Shown: one piece after another, positions 46,558-57,762 of the stretch
Numbering within the stretch: the first letter of the stretch is position 1
Layout of the letters: each line of letters begins with the position of its first letter
Assembly (NCBI GenBank): GCA_012656075.1
Contig: JAAKBF010000024.1
Coordinates: 372,001 to 436,000, forward strand
Direction: 5' to 3'
Length of the DNA stretch: 64,000 nucleotides
From: Phytophthora hibernalis
Taxonomy: Eukaryota > Oomycota > Peronosporomycetes > Peronosporales > Peronosporaceae
Made by a program: the position numbers and the translations under genes
The notes under the pieces: generated by a model
The model's database searches: none
What the model was told of the DNA's origin: nothing
Seen by the model: only the letters and a program-made list of their open reading frames with translations

Positions 46558-47755
46558 TTACTTGGGCTCGGCCTTGGGGTTAAAGTACGGCACCTCCCCG
46601 TGCGGCGTCACGCGGATCGCGTGGCGGTTGCCCGGCAGGTAGTCGAACGTCGCGTAGTGGAACGTCGCGCGGTTGTCCCAAATGGCCACGGCGTTCTTGC
46701 TCCAGCGGAAACGCACCTGGAACTCCTGCCCTTCGGTCACGTGCTGATACAGTAGCTTCAACACGGCGTCTGCATCAACATCAGTTAGCAAGCAACCTCT
46801 CACTCAATAAAATACTTCATCGTACCGGACTCCGCAGCCGAAAGCTGTACAATGCGTCTAGTGAAGGCGGGGTTCACGTAAAGAGCTCTACGACCGGTCA
46901 CCGGGTGAGTACGCACCACCGGGTGCTCGAACTCCACCGGCGGGCGACGAATGACTTGTCCCTTAGCTGCAGCAGCAGCAGCTTGCGGCTATCAACCATA
47001 AAACAAGTTAGCTACCTTTCAAGACACTAAATCAAAGTCATTACTCCCACCTTTCCAGTGTGGATTGCAGTGAGACCCGAGATGAATTCACGCATAGGTG
47101 GAGTGAGACGTTCGTACGCTTCATAACCCGACGCCCAGAGCGTGTCACCACCCACCGGTGGGTTGGTCAACACCTTGAAACTCGTGTAGGACGGCGGTTG
47201 ACGTTCATTGGACACGTCACTGTGCCACGCATTGAACGGGTCGTACATCTGCTTCTTGAGGAATCCTTCACTCGTTTCAATCGAGTTCTCCACCACCAAC
47301 ACCTCGTGGTGATCTTTGGGATGACCCAAGTTCTGGTGCACGTGTAGAGGACCATAGTACCGACCCAGATCCAATTGTTGCTCGACGTTGATCTCTTGGT
47401 CACGGAAGAACACGACGCCTCGATGGGCGATGAGCAGTGCGAGTTCATCGCGTTGTTCGTTGTTGAGTTCGTGCAGTTGAATACCCGAAAGTTCCGTGCC
47501 GATCTTGGGCGTTAAGTGAGTTACGGTAGCATCTTTGAGTAGGTTCTTGAACGTTGGGTCGGCGTGGAGTCCGCGGTCTTCTACTGGGAGTTCAGGGATC
47601 GGCTCAAATGTGGTGGTCGGGTATACACTGAGTAACTCGGGATGTTCGAACTTGAAGTGCGTTACCTCCTGGTTCAGAGCGTTCTTCACAGCCACAGGTT
47701 TCGTTTGTGTGGTCGACACCGTCTTGGGCGAATCGTTCTGGTGTTGGGGGCCATG
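46558..47755 (-). CDS. TauD/TfdA-type 2-oxoglutarate dioxygenase (copy 2)
   Basis: Same family and order as the downstream copy: GTELSGIQLHEL, RGVVFFRDQEINVEQQLDLGRYYGPLHVHQNLGHP, AWHSDVSNERQPPSYTSF, and a C-terminal exon with AVAIWDNRATFHYATFDYLPGNRHAIRV. The His-x-Asp and distal His are all present. There are two introns: 47050-46989 (62 nt), at the same position as the intron in copy 1, and 46825-46770 (56 nt), which has no counterpart in copy 1. The reading frame at the 5' end breaks right after the ATG at about 47755: one C is missing from the GGCCCCC run, after which the frame is open. A sequencing error is likely. Confidence 0.85.
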
Positions 47756-47782
47756 ACTGCAAAATGAATTGTGAGCTTGCAA

Positions 47783-48886
47783 CGCACTTGGAAATGGAGT
47801 ACTGTAGGATTTCTTTTGCGATCACGAGCTTCTGAGTAAAATGGTATCCGGATAGTACATGTATATACCCGACGTGAGCTTGTCTTTACTGGCGAGGTGA
47901 TGCGACTGTGGAAAACGTGACAAGGGTGTTTAGAGCGCTCTCGATTGGCTTTTGGTGAGCATACAACGGTCTATACTGGTGGTCTCCGCTGTTTAACATC
48001 ATGGTGGTGATTGGGTTCCGGCGCGATGACACGGATCTCAGGTGGCGAATCAGCGCCCCAGGATCGTCCACTTCAACTTGAACAGCAACGGGGATGCGCT
48101 CGGTAACTTCACGTATGCACCATGGCTTACATGCTGATAGAAGTGCAAAGCGCACACGCGTAGGAAGATCACCAGAGAGAACTCTGACACCGGTTGCGTA
48201 TGCTTTCCACTTGGACGGAATCTGTATTTGCCGCAGAGTTACAGTACATGTACCATGCCCATACAATGTATGGGCATAGTTTCCTTGCTTTTTCACTCAA
48301 AAGTTTTAAGATTTTTGCAAGTTGCAACATGCAACATTATTATACTACCAGAATGTATTGCGCGCGACTAGCACATCGAGCGATCGTCTAGCAAAATGGA
48401 CATGAAACCGGTCAAAAATTATGGTAAAAAGTGCGTGACGAACTACATGTACAAACGTTCCGTTGTTCGGGCTCAACTTGCCACGAACAAACGAGTCGTG
48501 CATTCACTTGAGCTACACTGCGTTATTCTTGAGTTATTAGCTCCGAGTTGCACTGCACGTAGTCTGCCGGTGATGGTACGTACCGGTACACTCGATTCAT
48601 CAAGGAGTTCAAAGGTGATGTCCCCAGCTGTCGGCAGCGTTTTGTTTCGTCCCGCAAAACCAAGTCGTTTTCGAGCGTACAGGTTCGATTGGCCGCAGTA
48701 AAGACCGCCTTGACCAATAGCAAGAACCAACCCACCCTACACTTGAAAACGGTGAGCTGGGGTGGTCTCTCTGATACATTTTACTAGCCAGAACCTGTCA
48801 AGGACTTCGAATATGTCGTTCATCTTCATCTCTTTGTCCACCGAGAGTTCAAATCTTCATTTCTGAAATCGCCTCCGTCTGCAACG
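47783..48886. other. Intergenic region
   Basis: No supported gene, though 60-136-codon frames exist. Three TACATGTA sites (about 47855, 48245 and 48444) fall here. It is the divergent promoter region between dioxygenase copy 2 and the transporter gene. Confidence 0.45.
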
Positions 48887-50716
48887 ATGTCCAAGGTGCA
48901 GTCTCCGATACTCACGCCAACGTTGACGCCGACCGTCACGGGTTACATCAACACCAAACTCTGGGATGAACGACCTGTTCGATATGCCGCCAATGTACTC
49001 AAGCACGTGTGCATCTTCCTGCTCATCCTCACGGCATGCGAAGAAGTTACAAGTTTCGCTATCGGTCAATCGCTCAAGAACTTCTTCCAGAAATTGGGCT
49101 GGTCCAACAAAGGTTCCACGTCCATGAAGCTCACGTACGACTCGTTCAGTCAATTCATGTGCATCGTGGCCGGTTACATCGCTGATGAACGTCTCGGCAA
49201 GTTCAAGACACTGTTATCTGCTGCTACACTCGACTCGTTCGGGTTACTCTTCCTCGTCATTGCTGCTCTACCGGTGGTGGTCAATAACCACCTCGGAGTG
49301 AGCAAAGCCATCTTCAACGTCGGTCTGTTCCTAGGCGTTGCAGTCTCTCAGATCTGTCTTCGATCATTGGTGATCTCCTACGGAGGTGACCAATTCTCAC
49401 CCAATGCTCCATCTTCAGAGAAAGCCTTGTTCTTCAGTATCCAGTACTGGGTCGCCAACATCGGAGCTTTCATCGGTTATGCCGTGTTCCCGTCCGTGTC
49501 ACTTCATGGATTCGGTGCCATTCCGGCTGACTACGGCTACGTCGCTGTCTACCTTGTAGGCTTCGCCATGCTAGTGATCTTTGTCGTTCTGTTGTACGCT
49601 ACTCGTAAGAGATACGTGAACGTACCCCCTACGAAGCAGTCGGTGGCGCTTGTGATCAAGATCGTGCTCAACCACGCCAAGAAGAACTTCAGTGCTCAGA
49701 TGGTTGTCCTGGGTACGGTGTTGTACATCGCTGCTTTCCTGCTCAATATCCTGGCTTCAGTGTTGTCGGACCACGGTGAAGTAGGCCACAATATCTCGTA
49801 CGCGTGCGGTGTCATGATCATCATCGCCACAGTTCTGTGGGTTTACTTCGGTCAAAGTTCGGAATTCATGGAATCTGCTAAAGACACGGTTGGTGGTCGA
49901 TTCGACCCCGAACTCGTGAACGGCGTCAAGCAGGTGATCCGTATCCTGCCTTTCAACGCCTTCAACGTCTTCTGGTGGGTCTGTCAGAACCAGCGTGGCA
50001 ACAACCAGTCCATCGTACAACAGACCGATACGCGTCTTGGTAGTGGCCCATTCTCCTCGCAGATGCCAGGACCTACTGTGCAAATGTTCAACCCCATTGG
50101 TGTGTTGATCTTTGTGCCGTTCATGGAGAAGATCATGTACCCTCTGTACGAGAGGCACGCTGGAAAACCTGCCAGTCGCTATGGTAAGGTGCTTGTCGGA
50201 TACTGCACAGCGGTTGTGGCCATGATCTGGACTGGGTGCTACGAGATCATCCGGCGCAACCAACCTCTGCTCACGTACGAGGACTCGAGCGGTGTGACGC
50301 AGTTCATGATCAATGACGACGGTAACCAGGTGATGAGCGATATTCCGTGGTGGACGGCCATCCCGCAGTACCTGCTTGTGGCTCTTGCTGGTGTCATGAT
50401 CGCTATTCCGTCGTACGACGTCAACTACTCGGAGGTGCCACAGAGTATGAGAAGCACGTCTATCGCTCTCGGGTTCTTCGTGAACTCCATGGGCAGCTCA
50501 CTGCTCTCGATCATTGTGCTGCTCTTTGGCAAGTACATCCCCACGGACCTCAACGACGGCCACATCGAGTACATGTTCTTCACGCTGGCAGCCATCATGG
50601 TCGTCAACATCTTTTTCTACGTCGTGGTGATGAACAGGATGCAGTTGGGAATGATCCCTCGCGTGAAGAAGGCAGGAGACAAGAACGAAGACGAAGCTCA
50701 GCCTAACGCTGTGTAA
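48887..50716 (+). CDS. POT/PTR2-family peptide transporter
   Basis: 609 aa, uninterrupted. About 12 hydrophobic segments. POT family landmarks: a degenerate ACEEVTSFAIG (49-59) at the usual E-rich TM1 position, GYIADERLGKFKT (96-108), GGDQF (166-170), and FFSIQYWVANIGAF (182-195). The family couples proton flow to uptake of di/tripeptides (or nitrate in some plants). A large cytosolic loop is likely between the two six-helix halves. The ATG at 48887 has a reasonable upstream region. The C-terminus is charged and cytosolic. Confidence 0.9.
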   Translation: MSKVQSPILTPTLTPTVTGYINTKLWDERPVRYAANVLKHVCIFLLILTACEEVTSFAIGQSLKNFFQKLGWSNKGSTSMKLTYDSFSQFMCIVAGYIADERLGKFKTLLSAATLDSFGLLFLVIAALPVVVNNHLGVSKAIFNVGLFLGVAVSQICLRSLVISYGGDQFSPNAPSSEKALFFSIQYWVANIGAFIGYAVFPSVSLHGFGAIPADYGYVAVYLVGFAMLVIFVVLLYATRKRYVNVPPTKQSVALVIKIVLNHAKKNFSAQMVVLGTVLYIAAFLLNILASVLSDHGEVGHNISYACGVMIIIATVLWVYFGQSSEFMESAKDTVGGRFDPELVNGVKQVIRILPFNAFNVFWWVCQNQRGNNQSIVQQTDTRLGSGPFSSQMPGPTVQMFNPIGVLIFVPFMEKIMYPLYERHAGKPASRYGKVLVGYCTAVVAMIWTGCYEIIRRNQPLLTYEDSSGVTQFMINDDGNQVMSDIPWWTAIPQYLLVALAGVMIAIPSYDVNYSEVPQSMRSTSIALGFFVNSMGSSLLSIIVLLFGKYIPTDLNDGHIEYMFFTLAAIMVVNIFFYVVVMNRMQLGMIPRVKKAGDKNEDEAQPNAV

Positions 50717-51104
50717 GTTGTCGTATAAAAACCGTTGGGTTGTGCATAATGCAAGTGTAGTTGTCAACTTTTAGTGTGCTTTGGATTGATGATGTAGATC
50801 GGAGAACACCTCGTTCTTGTGGCAGTTGACTCCGTCGTACGGTGGATCGACTGAGAAAATGGAAATGCCGTGCAACCATATCGATCGTACTATAATACAT
50901 GTAGAATTGTAGGCTAGGAGTGGTAAATATCCATCGAAGTTTGTTCTGTAGCAGGATTTGATTGACAAACAATTTTTTTCTTGAAAGAAGAAGAAGAAAA
51001 ACAATGATCCGAATTACTAAACTGGACGAACTGCAAGCACGAACTTCTTACTCTCAATAAAGGACAATTCGTTGTCCAAATGGATGAAGCTGTTGACGAG
51101 CCTC
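50717..51104. other. Intergenic region, convergent gene ends
   Basis: No gene. Includes poly-A-like AAGAAGAAGAAGAAAA near 50987 and TACATGTA at 50896. Confidence 0.45.
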
Positions 51105-52247
51105 TTATCTATGGACGCCCCCATCGAGAAGAATGTCGTTCTGGCGTTTTGTAGACACCCGGTAGTGTACGAACATGACTATACCGGCCACAGCCGCGAT
51201 ACCCAGGATGAACATGCTGACCATGCCAAGTGTAGACATACCCTTGTTGGCAGCACCTTCCTCCCCAGTGCTGGTCGTCAGTGACTCTGTGGCTTCCTTA
51301 GTAGTCGAAGAATCGCCTTGAAACTGCGTCGTTCCCTGTGACGACGGAGTCTTGGCCTCGTTCCCGAAAATCGAGCCGCTGGCCGAGCTGGCCTTCACTG
51401 TACCTGGAGCCTGCTTGCTGTCAGAACTGCCACTGCTGCTGGAGTCTACCGAGCTTGAATTTGAAGTGGTGAGTTGTGGAGCCTTCGTCTTGATATCCAT
51501 AGGCGCCGCTGTGGGTGCCGATGTCGAGTTTTGGACTGGAGGGACGGAGCCCTGGGCGATTTCGCGAGCAGATTCGATCAGGATGGAGTGGATGTCGGAC
51601 ACGAAGGACGGATACACCTGGTACGTGTTCTCGTCTGCAGGAATGTCTGCGATCTGGTTATTAGCGTCGTTGCCTTCCTCGATGCATAGACCGCCTGACG
51701 CGGTAGTTTTGTCGGGACACTCGGAGCCCTGTGCACCATGGTTGTACCACGCGGACTTGCCGTCGTTTCCTGCCGGCGAGTACTCGCACACCACCACGTC
51801 TCCACCTGAACAGGTCGCGGTGGCACACCCGACACTGAAAGTTGTTGCCCAGACGACTTGTGAGTACGAGTTGTAGACACCGACACCTACGTCCAGGCCG
51901 TCAGAACCGGGCTGAGCCATTGTGTTGATAGTCGACACCGCTGTCTCCACCACCCAACTCTGAATCGCCTCATCGATAATTGATGACGAGTTGGTCGACG
52001 ACGACTGGAAAGCGTTGATACCTGTCGATGTAGTTGCTGAGCACTTGGCAGCCTCGGAAGCGGCTTTAGTAGCCAAGGCGGAGTCCCAACCCATGCGACG
52101 CATGTTACCAGCGGACCATGGCAAACCGGTCGTACGAAAGTAGTTGTGGCGGTCAATCCAAATGGCTTGGTCCGGTTCGCTGAAGCTTTCGGCGTTGATC
52201 GTTACAACGGCGGCAGCCGAGAACGATAGGACTGTTGATACCTTCAT
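51105..52247 (-). CDS. CAP/SCP (PR-1-like) secreted membrane-anchored protein 1
   Basis: 380 aa. A signal peptide (MKVSTVLSFSAAAVVTINA) is followed by a CAP domain: WIDRHNYFRTTGLPWSAGNMRRMGWDSALATKAA, then NSYSQVVWATT (CAP1 position) and VVVCEYSPAGN (CAP2). The usual CAP1 His is Ser here. After the CAP domain come a cysteine-containing end, a Ser/Thr-rich spacer (about 240-340), one transmembrane helix (FILGIAAVAGIVMFVHYRV) and a short cytosolic tail ending RQNDILLDGGVHR. CAP proteins bind sterols/lipids; in plants and oomycetes related PR-1 proteins are secreted. The ATG at 52247 is chosen because it opens the signal peptide. Confidence 0.85.
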   Translation of the reverse strand: MKVSTVLSFSAAAVVTINAESFSEPDQAIWIDRHNYFRTTGLPWSAGNMRRMGWDSALATKAASEAAKCSATTSTGINAFQSSSTNSSSIIDEAIQSWVVETAVSTINTMAQPGSDGLDVGVGVYNSYSQVVWATTFSVGCATATCSGGDVVVCEYSPAGNDGKSAWYNHGAQGSECPDKTTASGGLCIEEGNDANNQIADIPADENTYQVYPSFVSDIHSILIESAREIAQGSVPPVQNSTSAPTAAPMDIKTKAPQLTTSNSSSVDSSSSGSSDSKQAPGTVKASSASGSIFGNEAKTPSSQGTTQFQGDSSTTKEATESLTTSTGEEGAANKGMSTLGMVSMFILGIAAVAGIVMFVHYRVSTKRQNDILLDGGVHR

Positions 52248-53347
52248 GTTGTTTGTGAAGGTGAGACCCAATGGGTTCGAGATCGAGTTTCGGTGCAACC
52301 AACAACACCACGGGTTGTGCTAAGCACGATGAAATGGGGAGTGAACCTCTTGGTTGGCATGTCGACACGGTTTGCACTTCTCCGTTTGTTTTCCTGTCTG
52401 TTCTTGGGCACCTCAAATCCTGCGACTCTGCCCCAGCGTGAACCGAATCAACGAATCCCGGCAGAGTGTTCGGCCGTGATTCATGGCTGCGGGCTTCGGT
52501 CCGACACTTCTACGGAGCCAGCGTCTCGAGGATCTACTCGTCGTGACGGTCGCATCCCGTTTGTCGGGGAAATGTTCAAACTGTATGGCTTCACGATTCG
52601 CGAACAAAAGTGTCTGAGCAATTTGGCATTGTTTCCTGTTTTACACACGGAGCAGTGGGTAAGGTTACGGTACATGTACATGCATGGATATCGGGCCCCG
52701 GTTCTCCGGAATCCGTAGAACTGCAAGCTCTTGTTTGAGACGATCCACACAATCTTTCGCGGAGACTAAGCAAACCACGGATGCGTTACATGTATACGAG
52801 AGCAAAATGCGCTACACTTCATAAGCTTAGTACCTTTACAGTTTCCGAGAGAAACTTTGGGCTCGTGCTTCATGCAAGGTAAAGGCACTTTACCTTTGCT
52901 TCGTAGTAAACGGTAGATCATTTTGCACACCTTGAGCACAGGGGTGCAGTTCGTTCATTATGAGCGTTCTTGTTGAGTACCTACCGGCACGTACGAAACA
53001 TATTTTAGTATTAAAATACTTCAGCCCAACAAGAGCAATGTAGAATTCGCTCTGCTTTCGCGAGCACCTAATAAAACCTTGAGACTCCACTCGAAGGATC
53101 TAAATCAAGAAGACCTGCAGTCTACAGCAACGTACATGTAGTTTCAACACTTGCTTCTAGTTGACATGAACAAAACTGGATTGACTGCACTAAACTGGAC
53201 TGCACCAAACATCAGTCTCTCGACCACACGTCTCGATGAACGAAAAACTCTCCACTTCAATCGTAAAGTCGCGTCGAGACTGGAGAACGCTAACTCGAAC
53301 TCGTTTACGGTTGTCTCCAGCGTGGGAGATCCACCCCTACGTGTAGC
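52248..53347. other. Intergenic region
   Basis: A 141-codon plus-strand frame (52293-52718) shows no domain. Three TACATGTA sites lie at 52671, 52787 and 53133. Confidence 0.4.
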
Positions 53348-54783
53348 TTAAATGATGCGGATGCCGCCGTCGCGCATGATCTCGCGCTGCCGCTGCTGGT
53401 TCCTCTTGTAGCTCATGACGACACCGAATGCGGCAACGCCGACAATAGCCAGCACAACCATGCCGGCCATTCCGGCAGCAGAGATACCACCACCGCCCTC
53501 AGTGCTGGTCTTGTTGTTGATGCTAGTCGCAGTGCCCGAGCTGGCCGTGGTGCTCTCTGTGCTGGCTGTGCTAGGCGCACTGGCAGTCGTCGCGCTGCCT
53601 GAGGACTGGGTCGCCGGCGATTCCGTTGTCGTCGACGCCTGGTTCGCGAAGGCTGATCCGCTATCCGAGCTCGCTTTAACAGTGCCGGGAGCCGACTCAT
53701 CCGACGTCTGCTTCGTCGACGAGTCAGAAGAAGAGTCCGAAGAGGACGAGGTCGTGGTCTTTCCTTCTTAGTGGGCGTCAAAGAGCTGGAATCCGACGAG
53801 GTGGTCGTCTTTCCCGTTTTGGTAGCAGAGGAAGACTCTGAACTCGAGTCTGACGAGGTGGTCGTCTTGCTCTTCGTAGCAGTAGAAGCGCCCGAGCTCG
53901 ATCCCGACGAGGTGGTCGTCTTACTGCTCTTCGTAGAAGCGTCCGAACTTGATCCCGAAGACGATGAAGTCGTGGTCTGCTTCGTCGAGGTCTTGGTGTC
54001 ACTGCTGCCGGACGATGTCGAGGTCGGGGCCGCCGTAGTGGCAGTCGGAGTGGTCTGAGCCGTCGTCGATCCCGTCGAATTGGTCGTCGAACCACTGGCG
54101 ATGGCGCGCGCCGCCTCAATCAGCACAGTCTGCATGTCGGCCACATAGGCCGGGTACACCTCGTAGGTGAGTTTGCCTGCCGGGACGGGCACAGCCACAT
54201 CATTGGCCGTGTCTCCTTCCACAATACACAGCCCCGACGAAGCCGTAGTACCCGACGAACAGTCCGACGCGGGTTCTGCGTGGACGTACCAGGGCGAAGA
54301 ACCGTCGTTGCCTGCAGGTGAGTAGTTGCACACGACCAAGTCTCCTCCTGAGCAGCTCGCGATCGCACATCCGACACTGGTCGTCGAGTCCCACAGCACC
54401 TGAGAGTACGAATTGTACACACCTGTGCCTACATCCACGCCTACAGCTCCCGGTTGGGGCAGAGTCTTGAGTGTCGTCATGGACGTCTCCACCACCCAAC
54501 TCTGAATAGCCTCGTCAATGACTTCCGACGATTTGCTGGACGTCGATTGAAACACGTTCACACCTGCTCCTGTAGTAGCCGAACACCCTGCGGCCGTGGA
54601 AGCAGCTTTCGTTGCTAAATCGGAGCTCCACCCGATACGTCGCATGTCTCCTGCCGACCAAGGCAAACCCGTGGTGCGGAAGTAGTTGTGGCGGTCAATC
54701 CAGATCGACTGGTCCTCTGCACTAAAGTCTGCCGCGACGGACACGACCGCCGCTAGGAACGCGAAAGGCACCGATACCTTCAT
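53348..54783 (-). CDS. CAP/SCP (PR-1-like) secreted membrane-anchored protein 2 (frameshifted)
   Basis: The frame from 54783 encodes a signal peptide, then the CAP domain (WIDRHNYFRTTGLPWSAGDMRRIGWSSDLATKAA, YNSYSQVLWDSTTSVGCA, VVCNYSPAGN), then a Ser/Thr spacer. The TM helix and the tail QREIMRDGGIRII (ending at 53348) are in another frame; one G appears missing near 53768. It is closest to copy 1 in the CAP domain. Its Ser/Thr linker has repeated TTTSSG blocks. The ATG at 54783 opens the signal peptide; an in-frame extension to 55263 exists, but I judge it untranslated. Confidence 0.8.
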
Positions 54784-55607
54784 GCTGCGAATTGTTGCTG
54801 CCAAGTCCGACTGAGGCGAATTCGAGTGTGGCGAGGGAGATGGAGAAGCCCGACGCACTGAACTCCGTAATGGAGACCTGGTCTCCCGGACATCTGCTTC
54901 TGTGGTGCCAGATGCCCCGGCCTTTACAGTGACGCTTTGTACTTTGACGCCAAGAGAACACATACCTTTGTAAACAGATTTGGTAAAGGAAGTTTTGTAG
55001 TTGGATGAGGTTCTGGAAATAAATAGTATACCTAATGCATGATTGTATGTCGTGGTGCAGTTTCTTGCGTGTAACTGTCCATGGATCCAGGCTGGACGCC
55101 AGCTTGGCCGTTTTGTTGTTCCGCCGACGGCGACTACATGTAGAATCAAACTCTTCACCGATATTTTATGGTGCTGGAAAGCTCCTACGCCTCGCAACCC
55201 AGCGACCAAACGCTCGGTTTCGCTACGACTGAATTGAAGCTCAGCATCAAATAGAAATCTCACCCGTCCAGATATTCCTCACCTTCACCTTGGCAAGGTG
55301 ACCTTGGCCTTCGTCTCACCTCATCCCATCGGTGTATCCACCGAAGTGCCAATCGCAAGTCGTTGGCGCCGACTTGAACAGCAACAGGTCGAGCGTGGCA
55401 CTGATGGAACTGCACCACAATTTGCCCAAAGGATCAGAAAAACTAAACCGGATTTCGATTGACTGTATGTTCACTGCACTTGCACTGGGCGGTGGCCTCG
55501 CCGCTATTGTATCGTCCTCTCTATCGCTCACTCTTCAATTCTCGAGCGAGGTCACCGCGTACGCTCATCACGTTGGGGTTCGGACTTCATGGACCGAGTT
55601 CTTGAAA
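54784..55607. other. Intergenic region
   Basis: No supported gene. TACATGTA lies at about 55135. It contains the promoter of CAP copy 2. Confidence 0.45.
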
Positions 55608-57762
55608 TTAAATGACTTCGATGCCGCCGTCGCGCATGATGTCTCGCTGTCGTTGCTGGTTCTTGCGGTAGCTCACGAACACGGCTATTGCGGCCACGGC
55701 TACGACGCCAAGCACGATGAGACCGGCAAGAGCTGGAGCGGAGAGCACGGAACTGCTCGCACTGGCTGAAGACTCGTTGCTGGCCGAGACTGCAGTCTTC
55801 GAGCCTGAATCAGGGTTTACCACTGGAGTCGTCGGCTTGATTTCGTGCTCCGTCGAGTCCTGTTTGGTCGATCCCGTGCTGGCACCGCTAGAGCTACCAG
55901 AGCTGGTGGTCGTCGCCGATCCCGATGACGGCGACGAAGCCTGATTCGCGAACGTCGAACCGCTGGCTGAGCTGGGTTTCACCTTTCCAGGGAGCTCACT
56001 GTCGTCTGAAGACGACGAAGCGGTCGACGAACTGGTCTCGGTGGAGGAACCAGTACTCGATCCCTCTTCGGACGACAACGAACTCGTTGCCTCTGACGAT
56101 GCAGTTTCGGCACTCGAGGAACCCAAAGAAGACGTAGCCGATTCAGTAGACGAAGCCGAGGCGGAGGTTGACGTCAAGCCTTCGGTAGCTGAAGAGCTCG
56201 ACGACTCAGTGGAAGATGTCGCTGCAGCCGAAGAGGAGGTGGAAGTAACACCCAAGCCTTCCGTCGACGAGGAACTAGTTTCCGCTGACGATTCCGTCAT
56301 CGAACCCGAGGCAGGCGTAGCGGACGATCCAGAAGTCGAGGTAACGTCCAAGCTTCCACCAAGCTCCGAAGAACTGGTCTCGGCGCTCGAGGAAGTCTCA
56401 GTCGTAGCGGATGAACCAGAGGCGGAAGTAACGTCCAAACTGCCGAGCGAAGACGAGCTCGTCTCGGCAGATGACTCACCTGAGGTGGAAGCCACCTCCC
56501 AGCCACCGCCGAGAGAGGACGAACCAGTCTCGGCAGACGAATCGGTCGTCAAGCTCGAGGTGGTCTCTGTTCCGGATGAACTCGTGGTCTGTTTGGTGTA
56601 CGAACTCGACTCCCCGAGCTAGACGGTAATGACTCGTAACTCGATGATGCAGTCGTGGTCGCGGAACCCTCGCTGCCCCCGGTTGCAGAGGCTCCAGGCG
56701 TATCTCTCGCCTTTGCTGCATCCAGAATCGTTTTCATGATCTCCGCGACGTACGTGTCGTACACCTGGAACGACCATCGACCGTCTGGGATCGGTGCGAT
56801 GAGATCATTTGCCGAGTCTCCTTCAACTATGCAGAGCCCGAGTTTGGGCGTCGTTCCGGTCGGACACTGAGTAGCTTGTGCAGCGTGGACGTACCACGCA
56901 GACTTGCCGTCATTTCCTGCTGGCGAGTACTCACACGCAACCATAGTCCCGTCCGAGCAAGTGGACATGGCACATCCGACGCTAGTCGTCGAGGCCCACA
57001 CCACCTGCGTGTACGAGTCGTACAGTCCTGCGCCCACTGCGTCGCCTTCGGTTGCTGGCGGAACGACCGAGCCAATATTTTTGAGCGAGGGTCAATGACC
57101 CAGTCCTTAATCGCTTCTTCCATCACCGTCGACGGATCTGTTGACGTGGACTGGTACACATTCAGACCGGTTGTTGTGCTGGCCGCGCAACTAGCTGCTG
57201 CTGAGGCTGCGTCCTTCGCTAGATCGTCGTCCCAACCCATTCGCTGCATGTTACCCGCTGACCAAGGCAAACCACCCACTCGGAAGAAGTTGTGGCGCTC
57301 AATCCAGATCGACTTCTGTTCGTCGGAGAAAGTGCCATCCGAAGTGGTCTGCTCAGTCGTCGAGTCCGACGAACTAGTTTCGGCGGATGCTGATGATTCC
57401 GTGATAGAGCCTGAAGGCTCGGTAGCTGACGAACCCGAAGTCGAGGTGACGTCCAATTCGGACGAGCCGGAAGGAGAATCGGTTGTGGCGCTCGATGAAG
57501 TTTCGGTATCGGATGAAGTCGAGCTGGCTGGGGCATCCCAACTCTCGAAAGAGGACGAGCCTGAAGACTCCGGGGTTGATCCCGAGCTGGAAGAAACATC
57601 GACAGACGCGGACGATTCAGTGAATTCAGAGCCCGCGAGTAGCTGCTCCGTACTGGGGTCGGATGATCCCGACGCCAAAGCCGACGAACTCGCCGACTGA
57701 GCGTTGACGCCGACGCTCAATGTGGCCAAAACAGCCACGATGAGACTTGTTGGAACCTTCAT
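55608..57762 (-). CDS. CAP/SCP (PR-1-like) secreted membrane-anchored protein 3 (frameshifted)
   Basis: A signal peptide (1-21) is followed by an extra Ser/Thr/Glu-rich segment (about 22-145) that is absent from the other two copies. The CAP domain comes next: WIERHNFFRVGGLPWSAGNMQRMGWDDDLAKDAA, DSYTQVVWASTTSVGCA, VACEYSPAGN. A very long Ser/Glu/Thr-rich linker with repeated TSGSSA/SETSSS blocks follows, then a TM helix (ALAGLIVLGVVAVAAIAVFV) and the tail RDIMRDGGIEVI. Frame breaks lie near 57085 and near 56600. The protein would be about 715 aa. Its CAP1 His is replaced by Ser (D-S-Y-T-Q). Confidence 0.75.

Noticed and set aside
53771..56622. Plus-strand acidic Val/Glu-rich frames (for example 56041-56622)
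   Set aside because: They are antisense readings of the CAP protein Ser/Thr-rich linkers.
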